A stretch of 64,000 nucleotides of DNA, from the NCBI RefSeq assembly GCF_002019855.1, contig NZ_CM007717.1, positions 7,263,750 through 7,327,749 of the forward strand, read 5' to 3'. A program made the translations under genes and the position numbers. Every line of letters begins with the position of its first letter. Position 1 is the first letter of the stretch. The DNA is from Streptomyces antibioticus (lineage in GTDB: Bacteria > Actinomycetota > Actinomycetes > Streptomycetales > Streptomycetaceae). Of the stretch, positions 43,374-54,449 are shown piece by piece. The notes beneath the pieces are model-generated. The model was not told the DNA's origin, ran no database searches, and saw nothing but the letters and a program-made list of their open reading frames with translations.

Positions 43374-43867
43374 ACGGCATCGACGACAACGACCATGGCC
43401 CCCGGCCGGGGGAAGACACCTTCGACGACGAGGAGTTCGACCTCGGCGCCCTGGAGGAGGAACTGCGGCAGGCCGCCGCCATCCTCGACCCGGTCCCCGC
43501 CGAACTGCGGCGGACGGCGGTCGAGGCGTACGCGCTGCACGACCTCGACGCCCGGATCGCCGAGCTGACCTTCGACTCGCTGACCGACGCCATCCCGGTG
43601 CGCGGAGCCGAGGACGCGCCGCGGATGCTGACCTTCCACTCCGGCGACCTCACGGTGGACGTCGAGGTGACCGGGGACGGGCTGATGGGCCAGCTCCTGC
43701 CGCCGCAGACCGCCTCCATCGAGGTGCTGCACGGCCCGCGCGCCGGTGTTCCGCTGACCGCCGACGCCCTGGGCCGCTTCACCTGCGACAGACCGTCCGG
43801 CGGCCCGTTCGCGCTGCGGCTGCGCACCGGCGGCGAGGTGGTCGTCACGGAGTGGCTGCGCGCGTAG
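43370..43867 (+). CDS. Acidic partner of the sigma factor, unknown function
   Basis: The 165-aa protein begins at GTG in a GTGA overlap with the sigma factor gene. The N-terminal third is highly acidic (DDEEFDLGALEEELRQAAAI), the middle is a helical stretch with LRRTAVEAYALHDLDARIAE, and the C-terminus is beta-rich (LTFHSGDLTVDVEVTGDGLM). No membrane segment or zinc-binding anti-sigma HxxxCxxC motif is visible. Because it is made with the sigma factor, it may be a regulator, an anti-sigma-like protein or a substrate of the adjacent proteases. I do not recognise the family. Confidence 0.75.
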   Translation: MNGIDDNDHGPRPGEDTFDDEEFDLGALEEELRQAAAILDPVPAELRRTAVEAYALHDLDARIAELTFDSLTDAIPVRGAEDAPRMLTFHSGDLTVDVEVTGDGLMGQLLPPQTASIEVLHGPRAGVPLTADALGRFTCDRPSGGPFALRLRTGGEVVVTEWLRA

Positions 43868-43889
43868 GGGAGGTCCGCGCGCCGGCCGG

Positions 43890-44687
43890 TCAGGACACGG
43901 CGTCCACCAGGTCCGCCAACGCCCGTGCCAGCGCGGTCAGTCCAGGGCCCGCGGGGCCGCCCGGCTCGGTCATGTAGGTGTCCCGGCGGATCTCCACCAT
44001 CAGCGCGGACACCCGGGCGTCCGACCCGTAGTACTCCAGCGGGACGTACGTCCCGGCGAACGGGCTGTCCAGGCCGGTCTCCCCGACCGGCGCGAACGCC
44101 TTCCGCGCGGCGGCGAGCAGCTCGGGCGGGGTGTGGAAGCGGTCCGTGCCCAGGCACACCGGCGGCCGCGGCCCGGTCCCGTGCAGCTCGTAGGGCAGCG
44201 GCGCGGACGGGTAGGAGTGCACGTCGATCACGACGGCCCGCCCGACCGCGGCCAGCCGGTCGGCCACGGCCCGCGACACGGCCCGCGCGTACGGCCGGAA
44301 GTACCGCTCGACCAGCGGCTCGTGGCCGACGTCGTCCGCCCGCAGCACCTCGCGGTGCGTGGTCCGTGTGTAGACGGCGCCCATCCCGACGGCCCGCATC
44401 TCCTCCCGCTCGTCCGGGAACCGCTCCGGGTCGACGACCAGCCGCGACAGCCGGTTGACGAACCGCCACGGAGCCACCGCGGCCAGCCGGCCCGCCGCCT
44501 CCGCGATCTCCGCGGTGTGCGCGTCCGTGATGTGGTCCAGCTCCTGCTCCAGCGCCCCGTCGTCCAGCACGATCCCGTCCCGCACGGTGTCCGGTATCTC
44601 CCGCGCCGAGTGCGGCACATGCAGAATCACCGGCGAACCGGCCCCGCCGGGCAGCAGCGCGAAGGACGGTGCGTCGGCGGAGGACAT
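43890..44687 (-). CDS. N-formylglutamate amidohydrolase family protein
   Basis: The 265-aa protein has the FGase family pattern: HVPHSAREIPD at the N-terminus, a central FVNRLSRLVVDPERFPDE, and VIDVHSYPSAPLPYE with metal-binding residues, then SALMVEIRRDTYM. It hydrolyses N-formylglutamate or a related N-formyl amino acid, in histidine degradation or amide scavenging. It is monocistronic and convergent with the acidic sigma partner (22-bp gap). No hut genes are next to it, so its exact substrate is open. Confidence 0.85.
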   Translation of the reverse strand: MSSADAPSFALLPGGAGSPVILHVPHSAREIPDTVRDGIVLDDGALEQELDHITDAHTAEIAEAAGRLAAVAPWRFVNRLSRLVVDPERFPDEREEMRAVGMGAVYTRTTHREVLRADDVGHEPLVERYFRPYARAVSRAVADRLAAVGRAVVIDVHSYPSAPLPYELHGTGPRPPVCLGTDRFHTPPELLAAARKAFAPVGETGLDSPFAGTYVPLEYYGSDARVSALMVEIRRDTYMTEPGGPAGPGLTALARALADLVDAVS

Positions 44688-44784
44688 CGGGCGGCTCCCG
44701 GGGCGTTGTCAGTGGCGTGATGCATGATCGAAGGAGATCGACGGAGCCATCACAACACGACGCGTCGGGAACGGGGAATCGGGC

Positions 44785-45126
44785 ATGGCCGTGACGAACG
44801 AGCAGGTGACGGGGCACCCGTTCCTGAAGGCGCTCTACCGGGACGACTACTACCCGGACCGGGTGGTGGACCGGGGCCGGGGCATCCTGCTGCGTCTGTG
44901 CGAGCGCGTCGAGACCGAGCGGCCGGCCGACGTCGACGCCCTGTACGTGCTGACGCATGCCGCCACCGAGGAGTTCAACACCCTCCAGGACGCCTTCTGG
45001 GAGGCCGGCAGCGAGATCGAGACGGTCGCGCGGGAGGCGATAGCGGAGGAGTTCTGGTTCGTCGCCGGGGCGTACGGCTTCCCGGACGCCGACATCGAGG
45101 AGCTGATCGCCCCGCGGGACTGGTGA
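44785..45126 (+). CDS. DUF5713 family protein
   Basis: The 113-aa protein matches, by recognisable pattern, a small family of unknown function: FLKALYRDDYYPDRVVDRG, then LTHAATEEFNTLQ, GSEIETVAREAIAEEFWFVA and a C-terminal DADIEELIAPRDW. It is soluble, helical and acidic, without a signal peptide. It lies alone in a 97-bp promoter region downstream of the divergent FGase gene and is convergent with metX. No function is known to me. Confidence 0.75.
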   Translation: MAVTNEQVTGHPFLKALYRDDYYPDRVVDRGRGILLRLCERVETERPADVDALYVLTHAATEEFNTLQDAFWEAGSEIETVAREAIAEEFWFVAGAYGFPDADIEELIAPRDW

Positions 45127-45140
45127 GCGCGGCCGTCGTC

Positions 45141-46280
45141 TCAGCCGAGGATCTCGTGGACCAGGGCCGCCACCTGGTCCGTCTCGATCAGGAAGCCGTC
45201 GTGGCCGTACGGGGATTCGATGAGCCGGGGGTGGTCCGCGGAGGGGATGAGGGCGGCCAGTTCGGTCTGCTGGGGCGGCGGGTAGAGGCGGTCGGAGTCG
45301 ACGCCGGCCACCAGGGTCCGGGCCGTCACGCGGGCCAGTGCGGCGCGGGTGCCGCCCCGGCCGCGGCCGATGTCGTGGGCGTTCATCGCCTCGGTCAGCA
45401 CCACATAGCTGCCCGCGTCGAACCGCCGTACCAGCTTGGCCGCGTGATGGTCGAGGTAGGACTCGACCTGGTAGCGGCCGCCCCGGAAGGGCTCCTCGGT
45501 GCCCTGGGCGGTCCGGCCGAAGCGCAGCGCCAGCTCCGGTTCGCTGCGGTAGGTGATGTGGGCGAGCCGGCGGGCGAGCCCCAGACCGGCGTGCGGGCCG
45601 CGCCCGGTGTCGTGGTAGTCGCCGCCCTGCCAGTGCGGATCGGCGCGGACGGCGTGCAGTTGCACGTTCGCCCAGGCGATCTGCTCCGCGCTCGCCGCCG
45701 CCGTCGTCGCGAGCAGGAGCAGGGCGTCCACCCGTCCGGGGTACGACACCGCCCACTCCAGCGCCCGCATGCCGCCCATCGAGCCGCCGACGACCAGCGC
45801 CCACCGCTCGATGGCGAGCGCGTCCGCGAGCCCCGCCTCGGCGGCCACCTGGTCGCGCTGGGTCAGGAAGGGGAAGGCGCCGCCCCAGCGGCCACCGGTG
45901 CCGGGCCGTGCCGAGGCCGGCCCGGTGCTGCCCTGACAGCCGCCGAGCACGTTCGGCGCGACCACGAACCACCGGTCGGTGTCCAGCGGCCGCCCCGGTC
46001 CGACCAGGCCGTCCCACCAGCCGGGCGTCGGATGCCCGGGCCCGGCCGGGCCCACCACATGGCTGTCCCCGGTGAGCGCGTGCAGCACCAGCACCGCGTT
46101 GGAGCCGTCCGCCGCGAGCCGCCCCCAGGTCTCGAACGCCAGCCGTACGCCCGGCAGTTCACCGCCCGCCTCCAGCGCCAGCGACCGCTCGGCCGCGTAC
46201 CACCGGCGCCGCCCGGGCGGGTCCCCCTCCCGCCAGGCCCCCGTGGCCGGCGGAAGCGGGACCGTCGTCGGCAGCGCCAC
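45141..46280 (-). CDS. metX: Homoserine O-acetyltransferase MetX
   Basis: The 379-aa alpha/beta-hydrolase-fold acyltransferase has the MetX nucleophile motif GGSMGGMRALEWA, the conserved ALTGDSHVVG, NVLGGCQGSTGP and a C-terminal GHDGFLIE with the catalytic His. It transfers acetyl from acetyl-CoA to homoserine, giving the substrate of MetY encoded immediately upstream. It starts at GTG directly after the metY stop, so the two form an operon metY-metX. No SAM riboswitch was seen upstream of this operon, unlike the transporter operon at 27 kb. Confidence 0.95.
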   Translation of the reverse strand: MALPTTVPLPPATGAWREGDPPGRRRWYAAERSLALEAGGELPGVRLAFETWGRLAADGSNAVLVLHALTGDSHVVGPAGPGHPTPGWWDGLVGPGRPLDTDRWFVVAPNVLGGCQGSTGPASARPGTGGRWGGAFPFLTQRDQVAAEAGLADALAIERWALVVGGSMGGMRALEWAVSYPGRVDALLLLATTAAASAEQIAWANVQLHAVRADPHWQGGDYHDTGRGPHAGLGLARRLAHITYRSEPELALRFGRTAQGTEEPFRGGRYQVESYLDHHAAKLVRRFDAGSYVVLTEAMNAHDIGRGRGGTRAALARVTARTLVAGVDSDRLYPPPQQTELAALIPSADHPRLIESPYGHDGFLIETDQVAALVHEILG

Positions 46281-47591
46281 CTACGCGCCCTTGGCCGCTC
46301 GGAACCCGGCCTCCAGGTCCGCCTTGAGGTCCGCGACGTTCTCGATGCCGACCGACAGGCGCACCAGACCCGGCGTGGTGCCGGTCGCCGCCAACTGCTC
46401 CTCGTCGAGCTGGCTGTGGGTCGTGGACGCCGGATGGATGATCAGGCTGCGCACGTCACCGATGTTGGCGAGGTGGCTGAACAGCTCGACCGCGTCCACG
46501 AACCGCTTGCCCGCCTCGACACCGTCCCGCAGCTCGAAGGAGACGATCGCGCCCGCGCCGCGCGGCAGATACCGCTGCCCCGCCTCGTACCACGGGCTGG
46601 ACTCAAGGCCCGGGTAGTGGACGGCGGCGACCTCGTCGCGCCGCTGGAGCCACTCCGCCAGCGCCAGCGCGTTCGCCGAGTGCCGCTCGATCCGCAGGCT
46701 CAGCGTCTCCACGCCCTGGAGCAGCAGGAACGCCGAGTGCGGGGAGAGCGCGGGGCCGAGGTCCCGCAGCAACTGCACCCGCAGCTTGACCGCGAACGCC
46801 CCGGGGCCGAGCGCCGGCCAGTACTGGAGGCCGTGGTAGCTGGGGTCCGGCTCGGTGAAGTCGGGGAAGCGGTCGGCGTGCGCGCCGAAGTCGAAGGTGC
46901 CGCCGTCGACCACCACACCCGCGATGGCCGTGCCGTGGCCGCCGAGGAACTTGGTCGCCGAGTGCACGACGACGTCCGCGCCGTGCTCGATCGGCCGCAG
47001 CAGATACGGCGTCGGCACCGTGTTGTCCACGATCAGCGGCACCCCCGCCGCGTGGGCCACGTCGGCGACGGCGCGGATGTCGAGGACGTTGCCGCGCGGG
47101 TTGCCCAGCGTCTCCGCGAACAGTGCCTTGGTGTTCGGCCGGATCGCGGCCCGCCACGCCTCCGGGTCGTCGGGGTCGTCCACGAACGACACCTCGATGC
47201 CGAACCGCGGCAGGGTGTGCTTGAGCAGGTTGTGCGTGCCGCCGTACAGCGAGGTGCTCGACACGATGTGGTCGCCCGCGCCCGCCACCGTCAGGATCGC
47301 GAGGGTCTCGGCGGCCTGCCCCGACGCCAGCGCCACGGCCGCGACCCCGCCCTCCAGGGCGGCGACGCGCTGCTCGAAGACGTCCTGGGTGGGGTTGTGG
47401 ATCCGGGTGTAGATGTTGCCGGGCTCGGCGAGCGCGAACAGGTCGGCGGCGTGCTGGGTGTCGCGGAACACGAACGACGTCGTCTGGTAGATCGGCGTCG
47501 CGCGGGCGCCGGTCGTGGGATCGGGTGCGGCGCCGGCGTGGATCTGCCGGGTCTCGAACGACCATGCCGAGGTGTCGGGCTGGGTGCTCAT
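46281..47591 (-). CDS. metY: O-acetylhomoserine sulfhydrylase MetY (bifunctional OAH/OAS type)
   Basis: The 436-aa PLP enzyme of the Cys/Met metabolism class has the lysine region VVHSATKFLGGHG (Schiff-base Lys), the early TTSFVFRDTQHAADLF and ETLSLRIERHSANALALAEW. It makes homocysteine directly from O-acetylhomoserine and sulfide. The ATG at 47591 has GAGGAG upstream. The first gene of metY-metX. In the 5' region (47592-47690) I see no leader peptide with a stop codon and no recognisable riboswitch; the frame upstream stays open with several Cys codons. Confidence 0.94.
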   Translation of the reverse strand: MSTQPDTSAWSFETRQIHAGAAPDPTTGARATPIYQTTSFVFRDTQHAADLFALAEPGNIYTRIHNPTQDVFEQRVAALEGGVAAVALASGQAAETLAILTVAGAGDHIVSSTSLYGGTHNLLKHTLPRFGIEVSFVDDPDDPEAWRAAIRPNTKALFAETLGNPRGNVLDIRAVADVAHAAGVPLIVDNTVPTPYLLRPIEHGADVVVHSATKFLGGHGTAIAGVVVDGGTFDFGAHADRFPDFTEPDPSYHGLQYWPALGPGAFAVKLRVQLLRDLGPALSPHSAFLLLQGVETLSLRIERHSANALALAEWLQRRDEVAAVHYPGLESSPWYEAGQRYLPRGAGAIVSFELRDGVEAGKRFVDAVELFSHLANIGDVRSLIIHPASTTHSQLDEEQLAATGTTPGLVRLSVGIENVADLKADLEAGFRAAKGA

Positions 47592-47703
47592 GGTGCTCCT
47601 CGTGCGGGGAGAGCGCGAACGTGCGACGAGGTAAGCACAACCGGACAGGCCCCGACAGGCCCGCACGAACCATGACATGAGGACGTCACAAACGACATGC
47701 GTC

Positions 47704-47815
47704 GGCAACGGGCGGCAACGGGAGGCAACGGGAGGACAGGTGAACCGGCACAGGCGGACACAGGTGAACGGCACGGGTGGACACAGGCGAACCGTCACGG
47801 GCGGACAGCGAACCG
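47704..47815. repeat. Short tandem repeats upstream of metY
   Basis: Three 10-bp units of GGCAACGGG(C/A) (47704-47733) run into three to four imperfect 22-24-bp units, each beginning GGACA and containing (G/C)GAAC and CACGGG or CACAGG (47734-47815). They lie between metY and icd and end at the terminator hairpin. No protein frame uses them. Confidence 0.7.
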
Positions 47816-47847
47816 CCCCGGCCGGAGAGTCCCGGCCGGGGCGGTTC
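47810..47847 (-). terminator. Strong terminator after the isocitrate dehydrogenase gene
   Basis: GAACCGCCCCGGCCGG (47810-47825) pairs perfectly with 47832-47847, a 16-bp stem with 6-nt loop, 15 bp after the icd stop. It is the strongest simple hairpin seen in the window. Confidence 0.9.
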
Positions 47848-47862
47848 GTCGCGCGAGGAGCG

Positions 47863-50082
<2,220 letters not shown>

Positions 50083-50395
50083 CGGGTGCTCCGCTCCACG
50101 TCCACGTCTGCAACATTGCTCGACATCAAGATATCTCGTGACCGGGCCGGGCTCGACAGCGGTCCGCCCGCGGCCCGTGCGTGGTCCGCCCGCGGTCCGT
50201 GCGCGATCGGGCCGGGGCCGCCCCCGTCCGTCTCCGGTCCCCGCCCGCGGACCCGAAGGGATCCGGCCACGCGCGGGAACCGGCCATACACCCGTCCGGA
50301 GCAACCGAGCCCGCCGCTTCGTCCGTCAAGGAGGTAGATCGTCGACTCATCCGACGGCCGGACCGACCACCCGGCCGCCCGATCGAAAGCGGACC
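50083..50395. other. Divergent intergenic region between icd and the M1 peptidase gene
   Basis: The icd side (50083-50145) is AT-richer with ATATCTTGATGTCGAG on the minus strand, the probable icd promoter area. The rest is GC-rich and I could not identify an RNA gene, repeat or riboswitch. The plus-strand gene's promoter should lie in the last 100 bp. Confidence 0.45.
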
Positions 50396-51988
50396 ATGAG
50401 ATATCGCACCAGAGTGACGGCACCCGCGGCCGCCCTGCTCGGCACCGCCGCCGCCCTGACCGGCCAGAACGCCGCCCACGCCGCGACCACGGCGGCCGGC
50501 GCGGACGGCACGGCCACCGCGGCCGCCCGGACCGGTGGGGGCGGTCCGGCACCCGCGCCCGAGACCCTCGGGGACCCGGTCTACCCGGACCTCGGCAACG
50601 ACGGCTACCGGGTCCGCGCCTACCACCTCGACCTCGCCTACGACGCCGGCACCGCCCTGGTGGACGCCACGGCCACGCTGCGGATCCGGGCCACCCGCCG
50701 CCTCACCCGGCTCTCCCTGGACGCCCTGGGGCTCGACGTGCGCTCCGTGAGCGTCGACGACCGCCCCGCCGAGTTCGAACAGGTGGCCGAAAAGCTGCGG
50801 ATCACCCCGGCCCGGGCGCTGCCCGACGGCGCCAAGGCCCGTGTGCGCGTGACCTACGGCGCGGACCCGCGCCGCACGCTCCCGCACACCGCCTGGGTGC
50901 CCACCCCGGACGGTTTCGCGATCTGCCCGCAGCCCGACTCCGCGCACACCGTCTTCCCCTGCAACGACCACCCCTCGGACAAGGCGGACTTCAGCTTCCG
51001 CATCACCGTCCCGGCCGCTCTGAAGGCCGTCGCCAGCGGCTCCCTCGTGCGCACCGAGGCCCTCTCCGGCGACCGGACCGCGTACACGTACCGCTCCCGC
51101 TCGCCGATCGCCACCGAGGTCGTCCAGATCACCGTCGGCGACTACGTGGTCAAGGAGCGGCAGGGCCCGCACGGGCTGCCCCTGCGCGACGTCGTGCCCG
51201 TCGCCCGCGCCGAGGCCCTGGAGCCCGCCCTCGCGCTCACCCCGGCCCTGGTGGACTGGGTCGAACAGCGGCTCGGCGCCTACCCCTTCGAGACGTACGG
51301 GCTGCTGCCCTGCAACAACGACGCCCCGAACGCCTTCGACTTCACCGGCCTGGAGACCCAGACCCTCACCCTGTACAAGCCGAACTACCTCCTCCAGGAG
51401 GAGTCCAAGATCGGCTCGCACATGATGCACGAGCTGGTCCACTCCTACTTCGGCAACAGCGTCAGCCCCGCCACCTGGGCCGACCTCTGGCTGAACGAGG
51501 GCCACGCCGACTTCTACGGCCTGCTCTACCGCTACGAGCGCGGCTGGGCGGACTCCCTGGGCCTGACCACCCTGGAGGCCCGGATGCGGGCGACGTACGC
51601 GCTCGGCGACCAGTGGCGCAGGACCTCGGGCCCGGTCGCCTCGCCGACCGCCGCCACCCTCTTCGACTCCCAGCGCTATCTGGGCGGCGTCCTCGTCCTG
51701 TACGCGCTGCGGCAGTTGATCGGCGAGGACGCCTTCGGCGCCGTCGAGCGGGCCTTCCTCGCCCGCTACCGCAACGCCTCGGCGTCCACCGACGACTACA
51801 TCGCCGTCGCCTCCCGGGTCTCCGGCCAGGACGTCTCCGGCTTCCTGCGCGACTGGCTGTACGGCACGACGACCCCGCGGATGCCGGGCCACCCCGACTG
51901 GACGGTCACCCCGGTGCCGCCGTCCCTCGTCGCCCCGCACCGGCGCACGACGGGCGCGCACCGGCACGAGAACTCCGCCACTCTCTGA
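50396..51988 (+). CDS. Secreted M1 family aminopeptidase-like metalloprotease
   Basis: The 530-aa protein begins with a signal peptide (MRYRTRVTAPAAALLGTAAA, cleavage near AHA). The M1 zinc motif is intact: His345-Glu-Leu-Val-His349 and Glu368 (WLNEGHADF), 18 residues between His349 and Glu368, exactly as in the family. The N-terminal beta-domain (DPVYPDLGNDGYRVRAYHLD) is the substrate-entry fold. It is shorter than full-length PepN and lacks the long C-terminal helical domain. The conserved GAMEN motif appears to be replaced by FTGLETQ. It probably trims peptides outside the cell. Confidence 0.88.
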   Translation: MRYRTRVTAPAAALLGTAAALTGQNAAHAATTAAGADGTATAAARTGGGGPAPAPETLGDPVYPDLGNDGYRVRAYHLDLAYDAGTALVDATATLRIRATRRLTRLSLDALGLDVRSVSVDDRPAEFEQVAEKLRITPARALPDGAKARVRVTYGADPRRTLPHTAWVPTPDGFAICPQPDSAHTVFPCNDHPSDKADFSFRITVPAALKAVASGSLVRTEALSGDRTAYTYRSRSPIATEVVQITVGDYVVKERQGPHGLPLRDVVPVARAEALEPALALTPALVDWVEQRLGAYPFETYGLLPCNNDAPNAFDFTGLETQTLTLYKPNYLLQEESKIGSHMMHELVHSYFGNSVSPATWADLWLNEGHADFYGLLYRYERGWADSLGLTTLEARMRATYALGDQWRRTSGPVASPTAATLFDSQRYLGGVLVLYALRQLIGEDAFGAVERAFLARYRNASASTDDYIAVASRVSGQDVSGFLRDWLYGTTTPRMPGHPDWTVTPVPPSLVAPHRRTTGAHRHENSATL

Positions 51989-52004
51989 GATAGTTGACGG
52001 CCAG

Positions 52005-53108
52005 TCAGTTGTCGAGGCGGGCGGCGGCGAACACGTCGCCCGCCTCGTCCGGAGTGCGCTGCTGCGGGATGACCACCGCGGCGCCCGGCTGGAGCGAGAC
52101 GTTGCGGGCGGGCGCCGGGATCCGGATGCCCTCGTCCCGGAAGCGGCGGTGCAGCCGCTTGATGAACTCGTGCTTGATCCGGTACTGGTCGCTGAACTCG
52201 CCGACGCCCAGGATCACCGTGAACCCGATCCGGCTGTCGCCGAACGTGTGGAAACGCACCGCCGGTTCATGCTCCGGGACCGCGCCGGTGATCTCCGTCA
52301 TCACCTCGGCGACGACCTCCGTCGTGACCCGCTCCACATGCTCCAGATCGCTGTCGTAGGCCACCCCGACCTGCACCAGGATCGTCAACTGCTGCTCGGG
52401 ACGCATGAAGTTGGTCATGTTCGTCTTGGCGAGCTGGCCGTTGGGGATGACGACGAGGTTGTTGGAGAGCGCCCGCACCGTCGTCTGACGCCAGTTGATG
52501 TCCTCGACATAGCCCTCCTCGCCGCTGCTCAGCCGGATGTAGTCACCGGGCTGCACGGTCTTGGAGGCGAGGATGTGGATGCCCGCGAAGAGGTTGGCGA
52601 GCGTGTCCTGAAGGGCCAGCGCCACGGCCAGACCGCCGACGCCCAGCGCGGTGAGCATCGGCGCTATCGAGATGCCGAGGCTCTGGAGCGCCACCAGGAA
52701 GCCGATCGCGAGGACCAGCACCCGGGTGATGTTCACGAAGATCGTGGCCGACCCCGCGACCCCGGAGCGGGAGGAGGTCACGGACTGCACGAGCCCGGCG
52801 ACCACCCGGGCCGCCGACACCGTCACCGCGAAGATCAGCAGCACCGTCAGGCACTGGTTGACGGTGTGGTGCACCGCCCGGGTCAGCGGCAGCACCGCCG
52901 CGGCCGCCGCCGCGCCGCCCGCGATCGCGGCCCACGGCACCATCGTGCGCAGGGCGTCCACCACGACGTCGTCGCCGTTCCACTTGGTGCGCTTGGCGTG
53001 CTTGGCCAGCCAGCGCAGCAGTCCGCGCGACAGGAAGGCCACCAGGAAGCCCGCGGCCAGCGCGATACCGGCGAGGACGCCGTCGTCCAGAGTGAGCGCG
53101 CGGTTCAC
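52005..53108 (-). CDS. MscS family mechanosensitive ion channel
   Basis: The 367-aa protein has about four to five transmembrane segments and the MscS pore region (LGVGGLAVALALQDTLANLF), followed by the cytoplasmic beta-domain (VQPGDYIRLSSGEEGYVEDI and NNLVVIPNGQLAKTNMTNF). It opens under membrane tension to release solutes during osmotic downshock. It starts at GTG with GGAGG 7-8 nt upstream. It is convergent with the M1 peptidase gene. The 231-bp region upstream (53109-53339) holds its promoter and no other recognisable feature. Confidence 0.92.
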   Translation of the reverse strand: MNRALTLDDGVLAGIALAAGFLVAFLSRGLLRWLAKHAKRTKWNGDDVVVDALRTMVPWAAIAGGAAAAAAVLPLTRAVHHTVNQCLTVLLIFAVTVSAARVVAGLVQSVTSSRSGVAGSATIFVNITRVLVLAIGFLVALQSLGISIAPMLTALGVGGLAVALALQDTLANLFAGIHILASKTVQPGDYIRLSSGEEGYVEDINWRQTTVRALSNNLVVIPNGQLAKTNMTNFMRPEQQLTILVQVGVAYDSDLEHVERVTTEVVAEVMTEITGAVPEHEPAVRFHTFGDSRIGFTVILGVGEFSDQYRIKHEFIKRLHRRFRDEGIRIPAPARNVSLQPGAAVVIPQQRTPDEAGDVFAAARLDN

Positions 53109-53339
53109 CGGCCGCCTCCGGAGGGCCGCCGCGCCGCGAACCGGGCCGCCGGGGGCCGGATGTGAAGACTCGTCACCTTGTCACCTGCTCGTTTCCGGGA
53201 TGTGCGGTCGCGCCTCCGCCGAACGCGGGCGCGACCGTTCATCCTGCCGTATCCGGCACGGCAGTTCGTACCCCGCGCTCTCAGCGGGCGGACGTCTTCG
53301 GCCAGTTCACAGGCGTTGCGCCCCCGGCGCGCGCGTCGC

Positions 53340-54371
53340 TCAGATCACCTTCAGCCGCACCAGTGCGCCCAGCGTCAACGCCCCCGGCAGCAACGGCAGC
53401 CAGACGGTGACCGCCCGGAAGGCGAGCACCACGGCCGTCGCCGGTGCCACCGGGGCGCCCGCCGCGACCAGCGCGAGCACGAGCGCCGCCTCCACCGAGC
53501 CGATCCCGCCCGGGGTGGGCACCAGCGCCACCGCGACCGTCGCCGCCAGATACGCCACCGCCATGTGCGCCACCGGCACCGGAAGCCCCAGCGCCAGGCC
53601 CACCGTGACCAGCGCGGACGCCTGGAGCACCGGGAACGCCAGGGCGCCGCCCCACAGCGCCAGCGCCCTGGCGGGACGGCTGTGCACCGACCGCGCCTCA
53701 CCGAGCGCCGTCCGCAGGAACGACCACACCGCCCGCCGCAGCCGCCGTACGAGGATCAGCGCGGTGGCCGCGAGGAGCACGGCCGCCGCCGCGGCGGCCA
53801 CCAGGGGACCGAACGCCGACTCGGGCAGCAGCGCGCCGAACCGCAGCGCGTCGGGGAACACCAGCAGCAGCACCGCCAGCAGACCGACCCGGGCGACCCC
53901 CTCCGCCAGCAGATACAGCGCGAGAGCCGCCGAGGAGCGGGCCAGCGGCACCCCGCACACGGTCATGAACCGCAGATTGACGGCGCTCGCGCCCAGGCCG
54001 GTCGGCAGCAGATGGTTGGCGGCGCCCGCCGCGAACTGGGTCGCCAGCAGCCGCAGCCGGGGCAGCCGCTCCACCACGGCGCCCTGCCGGGTGACGGCCG
54101 CCGCCACCCAGGTCAGACAGGTCACCGCGGCCGCCGTCAGCAGCCAGGGCCACTCGGCGGTGCGCAGCCGGCCGAGGCCCTCGGCCAGCACCGCGTGGTG
54201 CCGCACCGCGACCACGGACACCAGCAGGACCGGCACGAGACACAGGACCCGGCGGACGGGGAACCGCCGGGGGGCACGGGGGAGGGGGACGGTCGTCACA
54301 CTCGCAGAGGGTCGCGGCACGGGGCCAACCAGGGGTAGCGGGCGCGGGGACGGGACGTTTCGTACGGTCAT
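53340..54371 (-). CDS. Flippase-like membrane protein (lysylphosphatidylglycerol synthase TM-region family)
   Basis: The 343-aa protein has about eight transmembrane segments. The motifs LLPTGLGASAVNLRFM, ALYLLAEGVARVG and VPTPGGIGSVEAALVLALV are those of the UPF0104/LPG-synthase membrane region, without the cytoplasmic aminoacyl-transferase domain. Such proteins act as lipid or glycolipid flippases or are of unknown function. ATG at 54371 is used because AAGGA lies 5 nt upstream. It is divergent from the ABC exporter gene with only 78 bp between starts. Confidence 0.85.
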   Translation of the reverse strand: MTVRNVPSPRPLPLVGPVPRPSASVTTVPLPRAPRRFPVRRVLCLVPVLLVSVVAVRHHAVLAEGLGRLRTAEWPWLLTAAAVTCLTWVAAAVTRQGAVVERLPRLRLLATQFAAGAANHLLPTGLGASAVNLRFMTVCGVPLARSSAALALYLLAEGVARVGLLAVLLLVFPDALRFGALLPESAFGPLVAAAAAAVLLAATALILVRRLRRAVWSFLRTALGEARSVHSRPARALALWGGALAFPVLQASALVTVGLALGLPVPVAHMAVAYLAATVAVALVPTPGGIGSVEAALVLALVAAGAPVAPATAVVLAFRAVTVWLPLLPGALTLGALVRLKVI

Positions 54372-54411
54372 CGGATCCTTCGCACGGGGAGACACCGGAC
54401 CGGCGCCGGGC

Positions 54412-54442
54412 TTGACCTCAACATTGGTCGAGGTTCTACGTT
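54412..54442 (+). promoter_or_regulatory. SoxR/MerR-type promoter of the ABC exporter, leaderless start
   Basis: The sequence has -35 TTGACC (54412-54417) and -10 TACGTT (54437-54442) with a 19-bp spacer, as in MerR-family promoters. Between them lies the dyad ACCTCAAC-ATTG-GTCGAGGT (54415-54434; 7 of 8 arm positions match). It is close to the SoxR box (CCTCAAGTTAACTTGAGG). The ATG starts 8 nt after the -10, so the mRNA is probably leaderless. Confidence 0.75.
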
Positions 54443-54449
54443 CGCTGCC

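Noticed and set aside
47592..47700. A leader peptide or SAM riboswitch upstream of metY
   Set aside because: No SAM core motif is present, and the Cys-containing upstream frame runs into metY without a stop, unlike the true leader peptides in this window.
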